Positions 22,776 through 34,100 of a stretch of 64,000 nt of DNA are shown piece after piece. The translations under genes were made by a program, and so were the position numbers. This DNA comes from Amphibalanus amphitrite. Taxonomy: Eukaryota; Arthropoda; Thecostraca; Balanomorpha; Balanidae. Within the stretch, counting starts at the first letter, position 1; each line of letters begins with the position of its first letter. The notes beneath the pieces are model-generated. The model made no database searches. It was not told where the DNA came from and worked only from the letters and a program-made list of their open reading frames with translations. The stretch is from contig NW_024881519.1 of the NCBI RefSeq assembly GCF_019059575.1, positions 1,116,001-1,180,000 of the forward strand. The letters are read 5' to 3'.

Positions 22776-23659
22776 AGCGGGCCCCTGACAGAAATTTCGG
22801 GGGTCAGCTGACCCTCTGACCCCCCCCTGGCTGCGCCACTGCACCAGAGGTCATTGAAGGCAAAATTTTGCCGCTTTCCAGGTCGAATGTCGACGATTTC
22901 CAAGAAGCCAACGCATAACTCGGGAACCAATAGAGTTACAGCGCCGCAGAAAAGCGCATTCGATAGCCCTATTAACGCCCTTTCCGAGTAATTCTCTCAG
23001 ATTTGACCTATCGTCAACGGTTTTGCCTGCAGGGGGCAACAACTGCAAAAATAGCCGATTTTTTCGGAAACAGTTTCTCTGCAATAACTTTTGACCCAAG
23101 CCTTGTACGAGCTTACTGTTACCGGCATCGTGTTCCTCTCGTCAAGACGCATCGAATGAACAATAACTTGACCTTGAAAGGTCAACTTGAAAATTTGACC
23201 TCAGGTCAAGGTCATGACCTGACTGGAAAGGGTCATGTTGCATATCAGTCGATCCGTATCGTCGAGCTGAACACATCTAAGGCGATTTCATCGCTCTAGC
23301 CTGCCTCTATCAAAAGTTATTTGCGAAAAAACTGTTAAGATACCATTCATATATTCATATATTCATGCGACACAATCACAGTTGCCAAAGAATGGCCTTG
23401 GTGATGTTTGCTAAAACGCATGACGATGACGATGACCAGCATCCATCCATCTAACAGTCATACGCAATCACATTCAGGTTGCTCTCTCATTTCTAACAAG
23501 CCAATCGCACACGTTCGTTCCATGCACATTTTGACATTTTTACAATGATAGGCACACAGTACACAGAGCATAAGTTATGTAATGTGAAAATAACTAGTCG
23601 ACATACAATTGATTTCAAGCATTTGTCGTTCGCAAGGGGACTGTTATTGTTAATAAAAA

Positions 23660-25775
23660 CTAATTGTTATTTTCTTCTAAGACATATTTTTGGAAAGCTG
23701 CGGCACTTTCTGCTTCTATGAGCCTCGCAGGCAAGTTGTTCCAGTCACGGATAGTTCGAGGAAAATATGAGTTGTTATAGGACAAAAGTCGTGATTGAAG
23801 TCGTCTAACCTTTTTGCTGTGATCATTTCTTCCTATGTAATCAGGTTGTATGAGGATGCCACTGACATCTAATCTGCTAAAGCCACTGCATAATTTAAAC
23901 ATCAAGCATAATCTAGCAGCTCGGCGTCGGGCCTCTAGATTTTTCCAGCCAATATCAGACAACATCCTGCTAACACTACTATCCCTCGAATAATCATCTA
24001 AAACAAATCTTACAGCACGTCTTTGTATCATTTCTAGTTCATGCTTCGTTCCCTCTGCACTTGGATCCCAGACACAGCTTGAATATTCTAACAGTGGCCT
24101 GACTAAGGTCAAATAGACGCTTTCCTTAACAGTCTGCGGGCAGCCTCTAAAATTTCTTTTGACAAATCTCAACATTTGATTTCCTTTACTTGTAACATAT
24201 TGTATATGTTTTTGCCAACTACATGTACTCGAAAGGTGAACGGCTAAGTACTTATATTCTTTAACTACCTGGACTTCTAAACCATTTAGATAATATTTCG
24301 GTGTTCTTGCACATTTTTGTCTGGACATTCGCATTATAGCACACTTTTTAACATTAATAGTCATATTCCAGTTTTTGCACCATCGTGACAATTCATCTAA
24401 ATCTGTCTGTAAGGTGTCGCTTGATATCTGATCACTGCTGACCTCCGTGTACAGGACTACGTCATCTGCATACATTCTTACCTTGCATTTCATTATGTCA
24501 GGGAGGTCGTTAATATACAAAAGAAACAAAATTGGGCCCAAGACGCTGCCCTGCGGGACTCCAGATGTGACAGGTAATTTATCTGAGTATGAATTTTCCA
24601 CAATGACTTTTTGAGATCTATTGGTAAGAAAAGCCTGTATCCATCCTATTACTTTCTCATCTAAGCTGTACATTTTGAGTTTGTTTATGAGATGCTTATG
24701 TGGCACCTTATCGAAAGCCCTGCTAAAGTCAATGAAAACAAGATCTATACTGTTTCTTTTATCAATTGAAGACATGGTGTCTTGGCAAAGCATTATCAAC
24801 TGAGACTCGCAAGACAAATGTTTTCTAAATCCATGCTGAGTCTCTGAAAAGAGGTTTAAGTCTTCTAGGTAGGTTACAATTGAGGATCCTAATATTCTTT
24901 CCATCATCTTGCAGCAAATGCATGTTAGCGAAATAGGACGATAGTTTTCTGCTTGGTTTGCATTACCCCCTTTAAAAACGGGATGAACCAGAGCTTGACG
25001 CCAGTCATTTGGTATATCTCCTATATTTAGAGACTGTTTAAATATAAATGTTAGGAACATAGCAGCTACCTTAGCACAGCGTTTAAGAATGGTTCCACAA
25101 ATACCATCAGGTCCACATGCTTTGTGGATTTTAATATTTTCCAGGAGACCTAAAACACCCTGATAATCAATAGTCACTGGTTGCATTTCTTCGTTTGTGC
25201 GACTGCTCTCTAGATTTGGAGTGACTGTCCCGTTTTCAGTAACAAAAACCTTTTTGTATTGGCTGTTCAAGACATTTGCTATGTCTTGTGGTTGGTGTAC
25301 AATGGAACCACTTTTAGAAAGAAGAGATTTGATGCCCGACTCCTTGCCCCGCTTAGTTTTGACATACTTCCAAAAACATTTACTGTTTTCCTTTAACAGA
25401 CAACCAAGATTAAGTTTATACTGTTTTTCTGCCTCTCTGTGAGCCTGCTTGACAGATGCTCGAAATTCCTTGTATTTTCTCAGGAGAAAGTCCCATCCAA
25501 GCCGCCTGGCTTTTTGATGTAACTTTCTCTGCTTGTCATCGAGACGCTTCAGTCTATGATTGTACCAAGGGGGATCTATATTTACATTAACTGTACGAAT
25601 AGGTATGCGTCTTTCTACGTTTCTTATAGATTCCTTAAATTTGATCCAGCTATCATCAACTGACCGCGATGTGGATTCCTCACAAAATTGCAAATATTGC
25701 TCGTAAAGTAAGTTATCGATGATATTGAAATCTGCTCGATTAAAAAGCTTAATTTTTCTTTTGATCTTTTCCGTC
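23660..25775 (-). pseudogene. CR1 LINE reverse transcriptase domain
   Basis: About 700 codons are open on the minus strand. Motifs in order: KACGPDGICG, ENYRPISLTCICCKMMERIL, THGFR-like QHGFRKHLSCESQL, VFIDFSRAFDKVPH (palm D), SGVPQGSVLGPILFLLYIND, MYADDVVLY (catalytic DD), RPLLEYSSCVWDP, and the C-terminal NSYFPRTIRDWNNLP. The order and wording are those of CR1-group LINEs. The frame is offset by one base from the endonuclease upstream, within an A-rich stretch near 25748-25775, and no ATG lies at the start of this frame. The RT part itself has no stop. Confidence 0.9.
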
Positions 25776-26394
25776 GCCAAACGTCATTCAGCTCAAACGT
25801 AATCGCTAAATGATCGCTAATACCCACACAGTTTGTGACCTTCGTTACAAATTGCGGTTTATTAGTTATAATAAGATCAAGTATATTCCTTGCATTGCCA
25901 GCGACTCTAGTTGGTTCTGTAATCATTTGTTCTAAGCCACAATTATTGAGAGTGTCAAGCAATAAATCGTTCTTATGCTGGTACCTTGCCCCGTTGTTGG
26001 ACGTCATGTAATTCCAGTCGATATCAGGGAGGTTGAAATCTCCCCCAACAAGTATTTTTTGGTTTGGGGATCGAGCTCTTTCTTCTAGCACAGCCAGGAA
26101 AGCTGATAAAGACGAGGCGCAATCACTCGGGGGGTCATAGAAGCATCCTAGTAAGAAATGCTGTTTACGTCTGTTTACTATCTGACACCAGATAGCTTCG
26201 CAGTTACCCTCTAAATTGAGCTCTTCTTTATAGCTGACTATGTCATCTTTAACGCTTATAAATACCCCGCCCCCCGTCTTGTTGCATCGGTCTTTCCTAT
26301 ATGTAATAAAGTTGGGAGGGAATACTTCAGCATCACTTATGTCATTTGACAGCCAGGACTCAGTTCCCATTATCACATCTGGCTTGTGCTCTCG
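25745..26394 (-). pseudogene. CR1 LINE AP endonuclease, N-truncated
   Basis: Begins inside the domain at PDVIMGTESWL (the catalytic E motif), then GGGVFISV, ILVGGDFNLPDIDW (catalytic D/N) and GISDHLAITF (S-D-H close). The first part of the fold is missing because of 5' truncation; the reading frame then shifts into the RT. It cannot be functional. Confidence 0.88.
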
Positions 26395-26482
26395 CATTCG
26401 TGACCTAAGATGACCTCAGGGGCATAAACAGGGGTCACGGACACCATTTTCATGTTCAGTGTGTCTAAACCACTTGTAATTC

Positions 26483-26634
26483 AATTCACCCCGCGTTCGA
26501 TGTCTCTCGGACGGCGAAGATTCTACGCCGTCCGGCCAATCACGTTCCAGAACTGCAGCCGACTGACCTTGGACGGGATTGGCCGGACGACGTAGAATCT
26601 TCGTCGTCCGAGAGACATTGAACGCAAGGTCAGT
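26483..26634. mobile_element. Short palindromic MITE
   Basis: Inverted arms of about 50 bp (gcgttcgatgtctctcggac / complement of gtccgagagacattgaacgc) around a short spacer. It interrupts family A sequence, whose flanks cttgtaattc and gtgtttggga are joined in other copies. Exact edges uncertain by a few bases. Confidence 0.75.
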
Positions 26635-26675
26635 GTTTGGGAGTGTTTATAATGTCTTTCGTCCAAAAGACGCGC

Positions 26676-26909
26676 TGTTCGGATAGTCTTAATGGTTATT
26701 TCCTCGCTATGTGTTACGCTTAGCTTTTTAACTTAATGCTTTATTTATCTTAACTTCGCTTAACTTTCTTAAAACAACTTAATGGCCTCGTTCTCATTTT
26801 TCTATATATTTTCTTCACCCTCGTTCTCTCGTCTTGCCCGACCTCAATACGATAATCATCACAAAACATATGTGCACGCGACATGTGTGATAAAAGAACC
26901 TCTGTAACA
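26676..26909 (-). repeat. BEL 3' LTR
   Basis: 234 bp, begins TGTTCGGATAG and ends TGTAACA on the plus strand. Near-identical to 37979-38212 (visible changes at gctatg/gcgttg, acgata/acgtta and acgcg/acggg). Confidence 0.93.
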
Positions 26910-26920
26910 CCCCCCTCGAC
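26910..26920 (-). other. BEL polypurine tract
   Basis: Minus strand reads gagggggg immediately before the 3' LTR, the expected plus-strand priming site of an LTR retrotransposon. Confidence 0.75.
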
Positions 26921-27005
26921 TTTGAATTGACACGAATTCAACCAATTCTACATAGAGGTATCACTTTCACATTTCCACTAGTTACTTTGACTACTGGCTA
27001 CTACT

Positions 27006-27826
27006 TCACTGGAGCACATCGATGTGAATCAGCTTCACGACTGGTCTCGTCACGACCTTATTGTGCAGTTTCACTGTAGCCACACGCACGTGGCCATCTT
27101 TCCCCGGTAACACTTCCTCGATTCGCCTCAGTGGCCACTGACTCCTCGGGGTATTTGCGTCGATCACCAGGACCAAATCGCCTGATTTCAAGTCGGTCTG
27201 AGGCTTCAACCACTTTGACTTCGCCTGGAGAGCTGGTACATATTCTCGAAGCCAACGCTTCCAAAACTCTATGGATAGTTGCTGGAGCCGTTTCCAGCGC
27301 TGCCGAAGAGTTGTAGCGTCATCCTGTGATGCCGGTGAGGTCTCGATGCTAGCCGTCCCCAAGATGAAGTCTGCTGGCGTCAGTGGCTTCTCATCGTTGG
27401 CGTCAGCTGAGACGACTGTGATTGGTCTGGTGTTCAGCAGTGCCTCGGCTCGGCAGAAGGCAGTTTGAAGCTCCTCATCGGTAAGATCGGCCCTCTCGAG
27501 TGTTCTTTTCAGAGCCCGCTTGGCGCACTTGATCATTGCCTCGCACGCGCCGTTGAAGTGGGGAGCTCCTGGTGGGGTGAATTGCCACCTGATACAATGC
27601 TTTGACAGCTCTTCCTGCACTTTGCTTGAGTCAATGCTTCTTACCAAGCACTTCAGTTCCTTCGTGGCTCCGACAAAGTTCCTGCCGTTATCGGATGTGA
27701 TCTCAGACGGTTTGCCTCTTCTGGATACAAATCTCATGAGAGCTCTGATGAAGCTGTCCGTGTCTAGCCCATAGGCCATCTCGAGATGAACAGCTCTTGT
27801 TTGTAGACAGCTGAACAGGCACAAGT
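27006..27826 (-). pseudogene. BEL integrase, C-terminal half
   Basis: Continues the pol frame beyond a LINE insertion. CLFSCLQTRAVHLEMAYGLD is the conserved core start, TSDNGRNFVG holds the second catalytic D and HFNGACEAMIK the catalytic E. LVLVIDANTPRSQWPLRRIE and the closing region are the BEL C-terminal domain. The integrase would join element DNA to target; here it is separated from its zinc-binding half and the RT by 422 bp of LINE. Confidence 0.9.
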
Positions 27827-28248
27827 TTGTTTGTTTGTTTATTTGCTCATCACCAACAGGTACAGATAAAACCCGGTTACAGGTGAAGTCATGGATAAAT
27901 ATAAGATAAATCTATATAAATACACGCATCCCTTCGGACGGACAAAAGCTCAATAAAAGCCAGCTCGTGCAGCATGGAGCCTTACAGAGGCCTTGTACAC
28001 TGATATCGGAGAATAAAAGAAGTCTAGAGATGTGTTGTCTCTTAAAAGCTCATTGCACCTCGATGGGATACGGCAGAAGGTATTGTTTTTGATCGTTGCC
28101 ACTCGAGCAAACGGCACATGCCAAAGAGCTGGGGACCTGTTGCGTCTGACAGGTGTCGACAGCTGAAACTGATGTAGCAGCTGAGGACAGTCAATGTGGC
28201 CGTGAAACACACCGTAAAGGAACATCAGGTCATGTTGCATGAGACGTG
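27827..28248 (-). mobile_element. 5'-truncated LINE fragment inserted in BEL pol
   Basis: Minus-strand C-terminal LINE coding (ALWHVPFARVATIKNNTF...) followed by a 3' region and a (CAAA)n-type tail at 27828-27845. BEL coding is continuous across it when removed (KTRQKRY joins the CLFSCLQ core). Same LINE group as 15777-16291. Confidence 0.85.
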
Positions 28249-30865
28249 AGTATCGTTTCTGTCGTGTCTTGCCTCTTCCTTGTCTGGTTTCGAATGGACC
28301 TGCATAGTCTACTGCGCATTTGTCAAACGCTCGAAACGATGGACAAACTTGACTGCCGATCTTAGGAGCCATCAGCTGTGCTTCCGGTTTCTTGCGGCCC
28401 TTTTGACAGACGATGCAGTTTCTCACCACTGACTTGATGAGTTGACGGGCTCCTGGTATCCAGATGTGACGTCTGACTTCGGACAGAGTGTGCTCCGTCC
28501 CCATTGCATGGTCTGCGTCCTCATGGTGCTGTCGAATGATCAGCTTGCTGATGTGATGTCTCCTTGGTAAGATAGCCGGATGCTTTGAATCAAACGCCAA
28601 CTCAGACTTCTGAAGCCGGCCTCCGACTCGCAAAATTCCATCTTCATCCAGGAAAGGGGTAAGTTGTTTGATCGAGCTCTGCTTACGTGACTTCTTGCTT
28701 GAGATTCCCCCTGTTACTTCGCTCTCTCTTCGTAGTTCTTTGATTTCAGAACCGTACGCCTCCTCTTGTATTTGACGTATCCAGAACTTCTCGGCTCTCA
28801 GCAGTTCGTCTGGGTCTAGCTCTACTCTCTGAGCTTCTTGGACTTCATGTTCTTCACTTGCTGGTTCTACTCTACACCTCACCGCCTGGATGAATCGCCA
28901 CACCCAAGCGGTTACACGCACTAGTCTGCGCCATGTAGAGAAGTTCTCTGGTCGAAGACGGAATTCGTCTGGCATGTCTGGAACAGAAGTTGCCAGCACT
29001 GTTTTCTGAGGTGCTTGTTTCTTGAACTCCGTTTGATCATGCTCTTCTTTGTTGAACTCTTTCTTCAGAGGCCACTGATCTTTTCCTTTCAACAGGTAGG
29101 CCGGCCCATGCCACCAAAGTTCATTGACGCGCAGCTGCTCTATCGTCAGACCTCTCGTTGGCAGGTCGGCTGGGTTTCCGACACCAGGTACGTGTTGCCA
29201 CTGGTCAGGCTTGGTCATCTCTCTGATCTCAGAGATACGATGGGCCACGAATGCTTGGAAGCGGCGAACTTCATTTCGGAGCCAACACAAGACGTCCATG
29301 GAGTCGGACCAGAAGTGAACGTCATCAACTGGTATCTTGAGGACTTCACAAACTTTCTTCACAAGACGTACTCCGAGAAGTGCCCCCATCAGTTCCAAGC
29401 GTGGAATGGTGTGCTGCTTTGCCCGTGGTGTGACTCTAGCACGTGAAAGAACTAGATGTGAGGAGCGCTCGCCACCATACTCAGACACTACGTAAATTGC
29501 TGCTGCGTAAGCCTGTTCTGATGCGTCGCAAAAGACGTGTATTTCTTGCTTTGGTGTTCCTTCATATGGATGCAGGCATCTTGGGACTGAAAGACTGCCG
29601 AGGTCACCGAGCTCAGAGAGCCACTCTTTCCACTTGCCTTCTAGGTCTTCTGTTAGTGGATCATCCCAGTCCACGCCTGCGGCCCATGTGTCTTGGAACA
29701 GCATCTTCGATCGTACTACAAATGGTGGGAACAAGCAGAGAGGGTCGAAGACTGCTGCCATCTCCTTCAAGCAGCTTCTCTTGGTGAGAATCTCAGTCGA
29801 GCGTTGTCTTGAAGAATCGACGGACAAGCGGTCTTCTTTTGTCGACCAGACAACGCCCAGCGTTTTGGTGGAGGCTGAACTCCTTTCTTCAATGATATGT
29901 TCAGCTTCATTCGCACGGTCTTCTTCAGGAATGGTGCTCATCACCTCTTCACGGTTTGACATCCACTTTCTTATCTTCATTCCAGCTTCTTGCAGTACCC
30001 TAGCTACTTGTCTTCTTGCCTCCGCGGCTACTGTGCTGGATTCATAGGAGGCAATGCAGTCATCCATGTAGAACATGCTGGTGAGGGCCTCAGCTCCAAG
30101 TGGATATTCGTCCGCCCGTCTTAGAGCGTGCTCCCTTAACACGTACTGAGCAACAAAAGGAGCGGCAGCATTTCCGAATATCCAGCGATTTGCTTCATAT
30201 ATTGTTGGGTTTTCATCTGTTCTCATGTTTCTCCAGAGTATTCTGTGATATCGTCTGTCTTCCGGCGCCAGCTCCACCTGGAGAAACATTTCAGATACGT
30301 CTCCGATCAAGGCGACTGGATGTCGACGAAATCCGACGAGTGTCTCCGTCAGGTCACTGTAGAGAGATGGACCGGGGAGCAGTTGTGAGTTCAGGCTGAT
30401 GTCTCCACACTTGGCAGCTGCGTCGTAAACGACTCTGACCTTCGTCGTCGATCTGTCGTTTCTAACGACTGGGAAGTGTGGTAGATACCACACTTTACTT
30501 TCGAGTTGTCCGTGCTCCTCGTCTGTGATTGCTGTTAGATATCCTTTGTGGACGTACTGTTCAATTACATCATTGTACTTCTTTGGAAGATCTTCGTCGT
30601 ACCGCCTCAAAAGAGATCGTTCTGTATTCACGAGTCGACTCATCGCCATGCCGTAGTTGTTCTCGAGTGACGGTTCTTCATTGCGCCATGGCACTGCTGC
30701 TTCGTACCGACTACCCGTGTACTTCAGAGACTTCTTAACCTTCTCAACTGCAGTCTGTTCTTCACGTGAGAGAAGATGCTCTTCGCTTGACTTCACCTGC
30801 ATCAGTTCCAAGTCAGTCATTGACTGCATGATCTGGACCTCATCTTCAAACACTCTTTTCTTCAC
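28249..30865 (-). CDS. pol: BEL/Pao pol: RT, RNase H, integrase zinc region
   Basis: Open minus-strand frame with, in order from the N-terminus, RT (VRVVYDAAAKCG, LIGDVSEMFLQV with D189, MFYMDDCIAS with YMDD at residues 266-269), RNase H (HVFCDASEQAYAAAIY, HFWSDSMDVLCWL, NPADLPTRG) and the integrase HHCC zinc region (HH..., VRNCIVCQKGR) and first catalytic aspartate (CAVDYAGPF). It continues into LINE-derived codons below 28249. It copies element RNA in cytoplasmic particles. The start near 30865 is one base out of frame with the gag-protease segment once the Gypsy-type element is removed, so either a programmed or a mutational frameshift lies at 30866-30912. Confidence 0.92.
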
Positions 30866-30917
30866 ATGTGTTCACAGGGTTTTTGCAAAGTTTGACATGT
30901 TTTTCAGGCATGACACA

Positions 30918-31184
30918 TGTAGAAAACCGAGCCACCTCTCACACGCTGTATTCCTTACGTCATCGTGTCGCGGCGCCAACTGCCGCCGCGCGCCCGAGCC
31001 CGGCCGGCGGTCCACAGTGCACACACAGCTGTGCGCCATAAAACTAGCGCCGCAGGCGCAGGAAATGCGGCCCGCCGGTCCCACGGCCTCGGCGCGCCCA
31101 CACAAACACGGTCATAAGCACACACGCACAATACACACACAAGGCACGCTACGTTCTACTAATTCATAGCACAATTCTATTACA
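30918..31184 (-). repeat. Gypsy-type 3' LTR
   Basis: 267 bp, TGTAGAAAACC ... TTCTATTACA on the plus strand; matches 35223-35489 with no difference seen. GC-rich centre. Confidence 0.95.
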
Positions 31185-31193
31185 CTCCCCCCT
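31185..31193 (-). other. Gypsy-type polypurine tract
   Basis: Minus strand ggggggag lies directly before the 3' LTR. Confidence 0.75.
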
Positions 31194-31196
31194 GAT

Positions 31197-34100
31197 TTAT
31201 AAATCACCATACTGCGTCAGTGTAGCGGGACGCCGCTCCCGCGTGCTCCTGCGAGCAGCTGCCGACTCCTCGCCATCGTGCGAGGCCCCCTCCGACTCGC
31301 CTCGAGCCGCAGCGTCGGGAGTGACACGCTGCTCATAAAAGATAATTGGGGCGCCCTCGTCGTCACTCTCACTGATCGGCGGACTCCTGCCCTCGGCCGG
31401 CTGTGGGAGAACGGCCAGCCTCAGGTCCCGCACATGGCGCGGCACTCCATCCACCTCAACACACTGTACAGACACAATACGGCTCACCGTCCCAAGTGAA
31501 CTGGCCACGTCACAGCGGCGGCTCGGGTCCCTGACCCAAACCTTGTCCCCGACCGTAAAGCGGCTGATATCGGCATCAGCTGGCGTGTCTACATCTGGGA
31601 CTTTCACTCGGTAATTAAACAGCGTTTCCATGGGGCTGGAGCTCTGATCCTCCGCGCGTGGCATCACGTTATAGCGATACACCGCCTCCACCACCGAACA
31701 CTTCTTTCTGGCCGCTAACGTTTTGATGGAGCGGTGGTTGCGCTCCGAGATGCCGTTACCGGACGGGACATGAGCTGCTCGGTATCGAACGGAGACTCCC
31801 CACCGACTGACGAACTCATTGAACACGGCACTTCGAAACGATGGATAGTTATCCGTCAGCAGCTCAGTGGGAGCGCCTCGCTCCAGGAAGATTGACTCGA
31901 GCTGCGCGATGACACTCTCAGCGTCCTGTCGCTTTAGGCGCCTCCAGATCGCGTAGCGAGACGGCCCACAATCCACTAGGGTCAGGTAGAGTTGATTGTC
32001 GGCGTGGCAGACGTCCATGCTCACTCTTTCCCAGCACTCGTTCACCCCTAGCGTGCCGCGCACCCAGCGCTGCGGCGCAGGGTCGACCGATTGGCACGCC
32101 TGACACTGGCGGATCACGGCACGCACCTGAGCTCTGGTGACGTCAGAGCTCTGCCTCCTGCATAGTCTCAGGGTTCGTGTGATGCCAGGATGGCCGCTGG
32201 TGTGGTGAATCCGTGCGATGTCGGGCTCTGTGACGACGGCACCGCACACCATCGACGCGCCCTGCGGGGTCAGCCACTTTTTTGGCACTCTCGTGAGCGC
32301 GTCGGCCCGGTTCTCAGCCGATGGGACGAATTTCACGCAGAGTTGCATGGCATATTCTTCACCCAGCTTCTTCACTGTCTCAAGACGTCTCCGAATTAGC
32401 ATCTCGCTCGCTGCCTTGGTTTTTACACGGGCTCTGCCAGACAGGACGTCGGACAGCCAGTGATAGACGGTTCGCGAGTCGGTCATGATCGTCACATTCT
32501 TCAAATTCCAGGACAGTGCCAGATTGAGCCCTCGAATCACAGCATCTAGCTCTGCGAGATTGATGTGGGTGTCCGAGCTCTTCCGCAGCCAGCAGGCGTC
32601 TTCAACGACGCAGTCGTTGATCTCCAGCACGGCCCCGATGGCGAGGGAGCTGGCATCGACCCACACCACACCTCCGCCGTCTCCAGAGACATCCCACCGG
32701 CCCCGCGCGGGGTCAGATGTGTTCACACGCTCCACCATCTCAATGACCATTGCACAGAGCTCCGGGTCAGTGACCTCGTCATCCCATCCACTGGACACAG
32801 CGGTGACACGCCTCTTCAGATATGACGCGGCCACGCGGAGCCAGCCGGCCACAGGAACAAGACTGGTGAGTCGTCCGCACAGAGAGAAGACTGCCCGTCT
32901 CGTCAGTTTAGGGGGCGGGCTGATGTCGGTTCTGTCACGCCTCCAGAACAGCCCGTCTCGCTCCCCCCAGACCCTTAGGCCAAGCACACGGGCACCATCG
33001 ATCACACTTTCTGGCGCTTTGCAGTCCAAGCCATGGTTCTCGAGATGGGCCTTCACTTCAGCTGCGGTGGCGACCTCCTCATTCACAAATATGTCATCGA
33101 CGTAGGAGGATGTCGCGCTGTCTATTCTCTGGTCCAGCCCGAGAGCCATGCTGAGCACTTTTTTCATCACCAGCGGCGCACAGCCGATTCCAAACCCTAG
33201 TCTCGTCAGACACCACCTTTTGCCCTGAAACACAACAGTCTGGTAGGGCCACAGAGACTTGCTCACATGCACCTGCAGGTAGGCGTCTTTGAGATCCAGA
33301 AGCGACACGTTCCGTCCGAACCGGCGCCACTCGCGAATTTTCTCGCTACACACGTCTGCGGCAGCCGTATGCGAGTCCAAATACTCATTCAGCTCTCTGA
33401 AGTCCATGACCGGGCGCACTTTGTCTTTGTTCGGCTGAATCACCGCCATCAGCGGTATTGTGCCCTTTGCCTGTCCGTGGACACGCTCGTCATAGGGAAC
33501 AAGCCATCCGTTTGTCACCCACTTTGTGAGCTGTCGCTCATACTCCTGCCTGGCCTCTGATGGTATTGAGTACTCCTCCGCTTTGTTGAACAACTGCCCT
33601 GGCTCATCCCCACACCATTTCAATTGCACAGACCACTTTTTCTGGCTCTCATCGTAGCTCACAATAAAGTCCTTCTCCTCCTCGCGCCATATACCCGCCG
33701 CCGCCTCCGGCGCCGCCATTGCCCGCGTCTCGGTCACTGTCAGGGCCCCAATTGCCGCTGACCCAGATTCCGCCGCCTCGGTGGGTGCAGTCGACTCGGC
33801 CAGTGCCGCCGTCTCAGCTGCCACGGGCGCCGCCTCAGGCACCCGTCTCTCAGCCACCGCCGCCGTCCCAGCTGCCGCCGGCGCCGTATCGGGCGCCCGT
33901 CTCTCGGCCACCGCCGCCGACCCTGCTGCCGCCGGCGCCGTCTCGGGCGCCCGTCTCTCGGCCACCGCCGCCGCCCCTGCTGCCGCCGGCGCCGTCTCGG
34001 ACACCCGTCTCTCGGCCACCGCCGCCACCCCGGTCGTTTCAGCTCCGAACCTCACATGGTTCTCCGCACTCACCGTCACGCCACCCAGTGCACTCACGCC

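Larger units (their letters stand above)
15429..22841. mobile_element. Large hAT-type element, itself a nest
   Basis: Ends CAGTGGCGCAGCCAGG and CCTGGCTGCGCCACTG, with the 8 bp duplication caccagag at 15421-15428 and 22842-22849. Flanking family A sequence is continuous across it. The 7.4 kb interior has no transposase; it holds LINE remnants (15777-18535), a 118 bp tandem duplication, a G/T-rich tract, a TTAA element with a mariner-like insert (18540-20792) and a GGGCCC minisatellite (21885-22680). It is probably a short non-autonomous element enlarged by insertions. Confidence 0.82.
23349..26394 (-). mobile_element. CR1-type LINE, 5'-truncated
   Basis: Minus-strand insertion in family A MITE sequence. 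The left edge carries a short (ATATGAAT)-like tail (23349-23375) and both edges share CATTC. It starts inside the endonuclease domain at 26394, a typical 5' truncation from incomplete target-primed reverse transcription. Confidence 0.82.

Noticed and set aside
15429-22841. Autonomous hAT transposon
   Set aside because: Ends and 8 bp duplication are convincing but no transposase or BED finger is readable; the interior is nested repeats.
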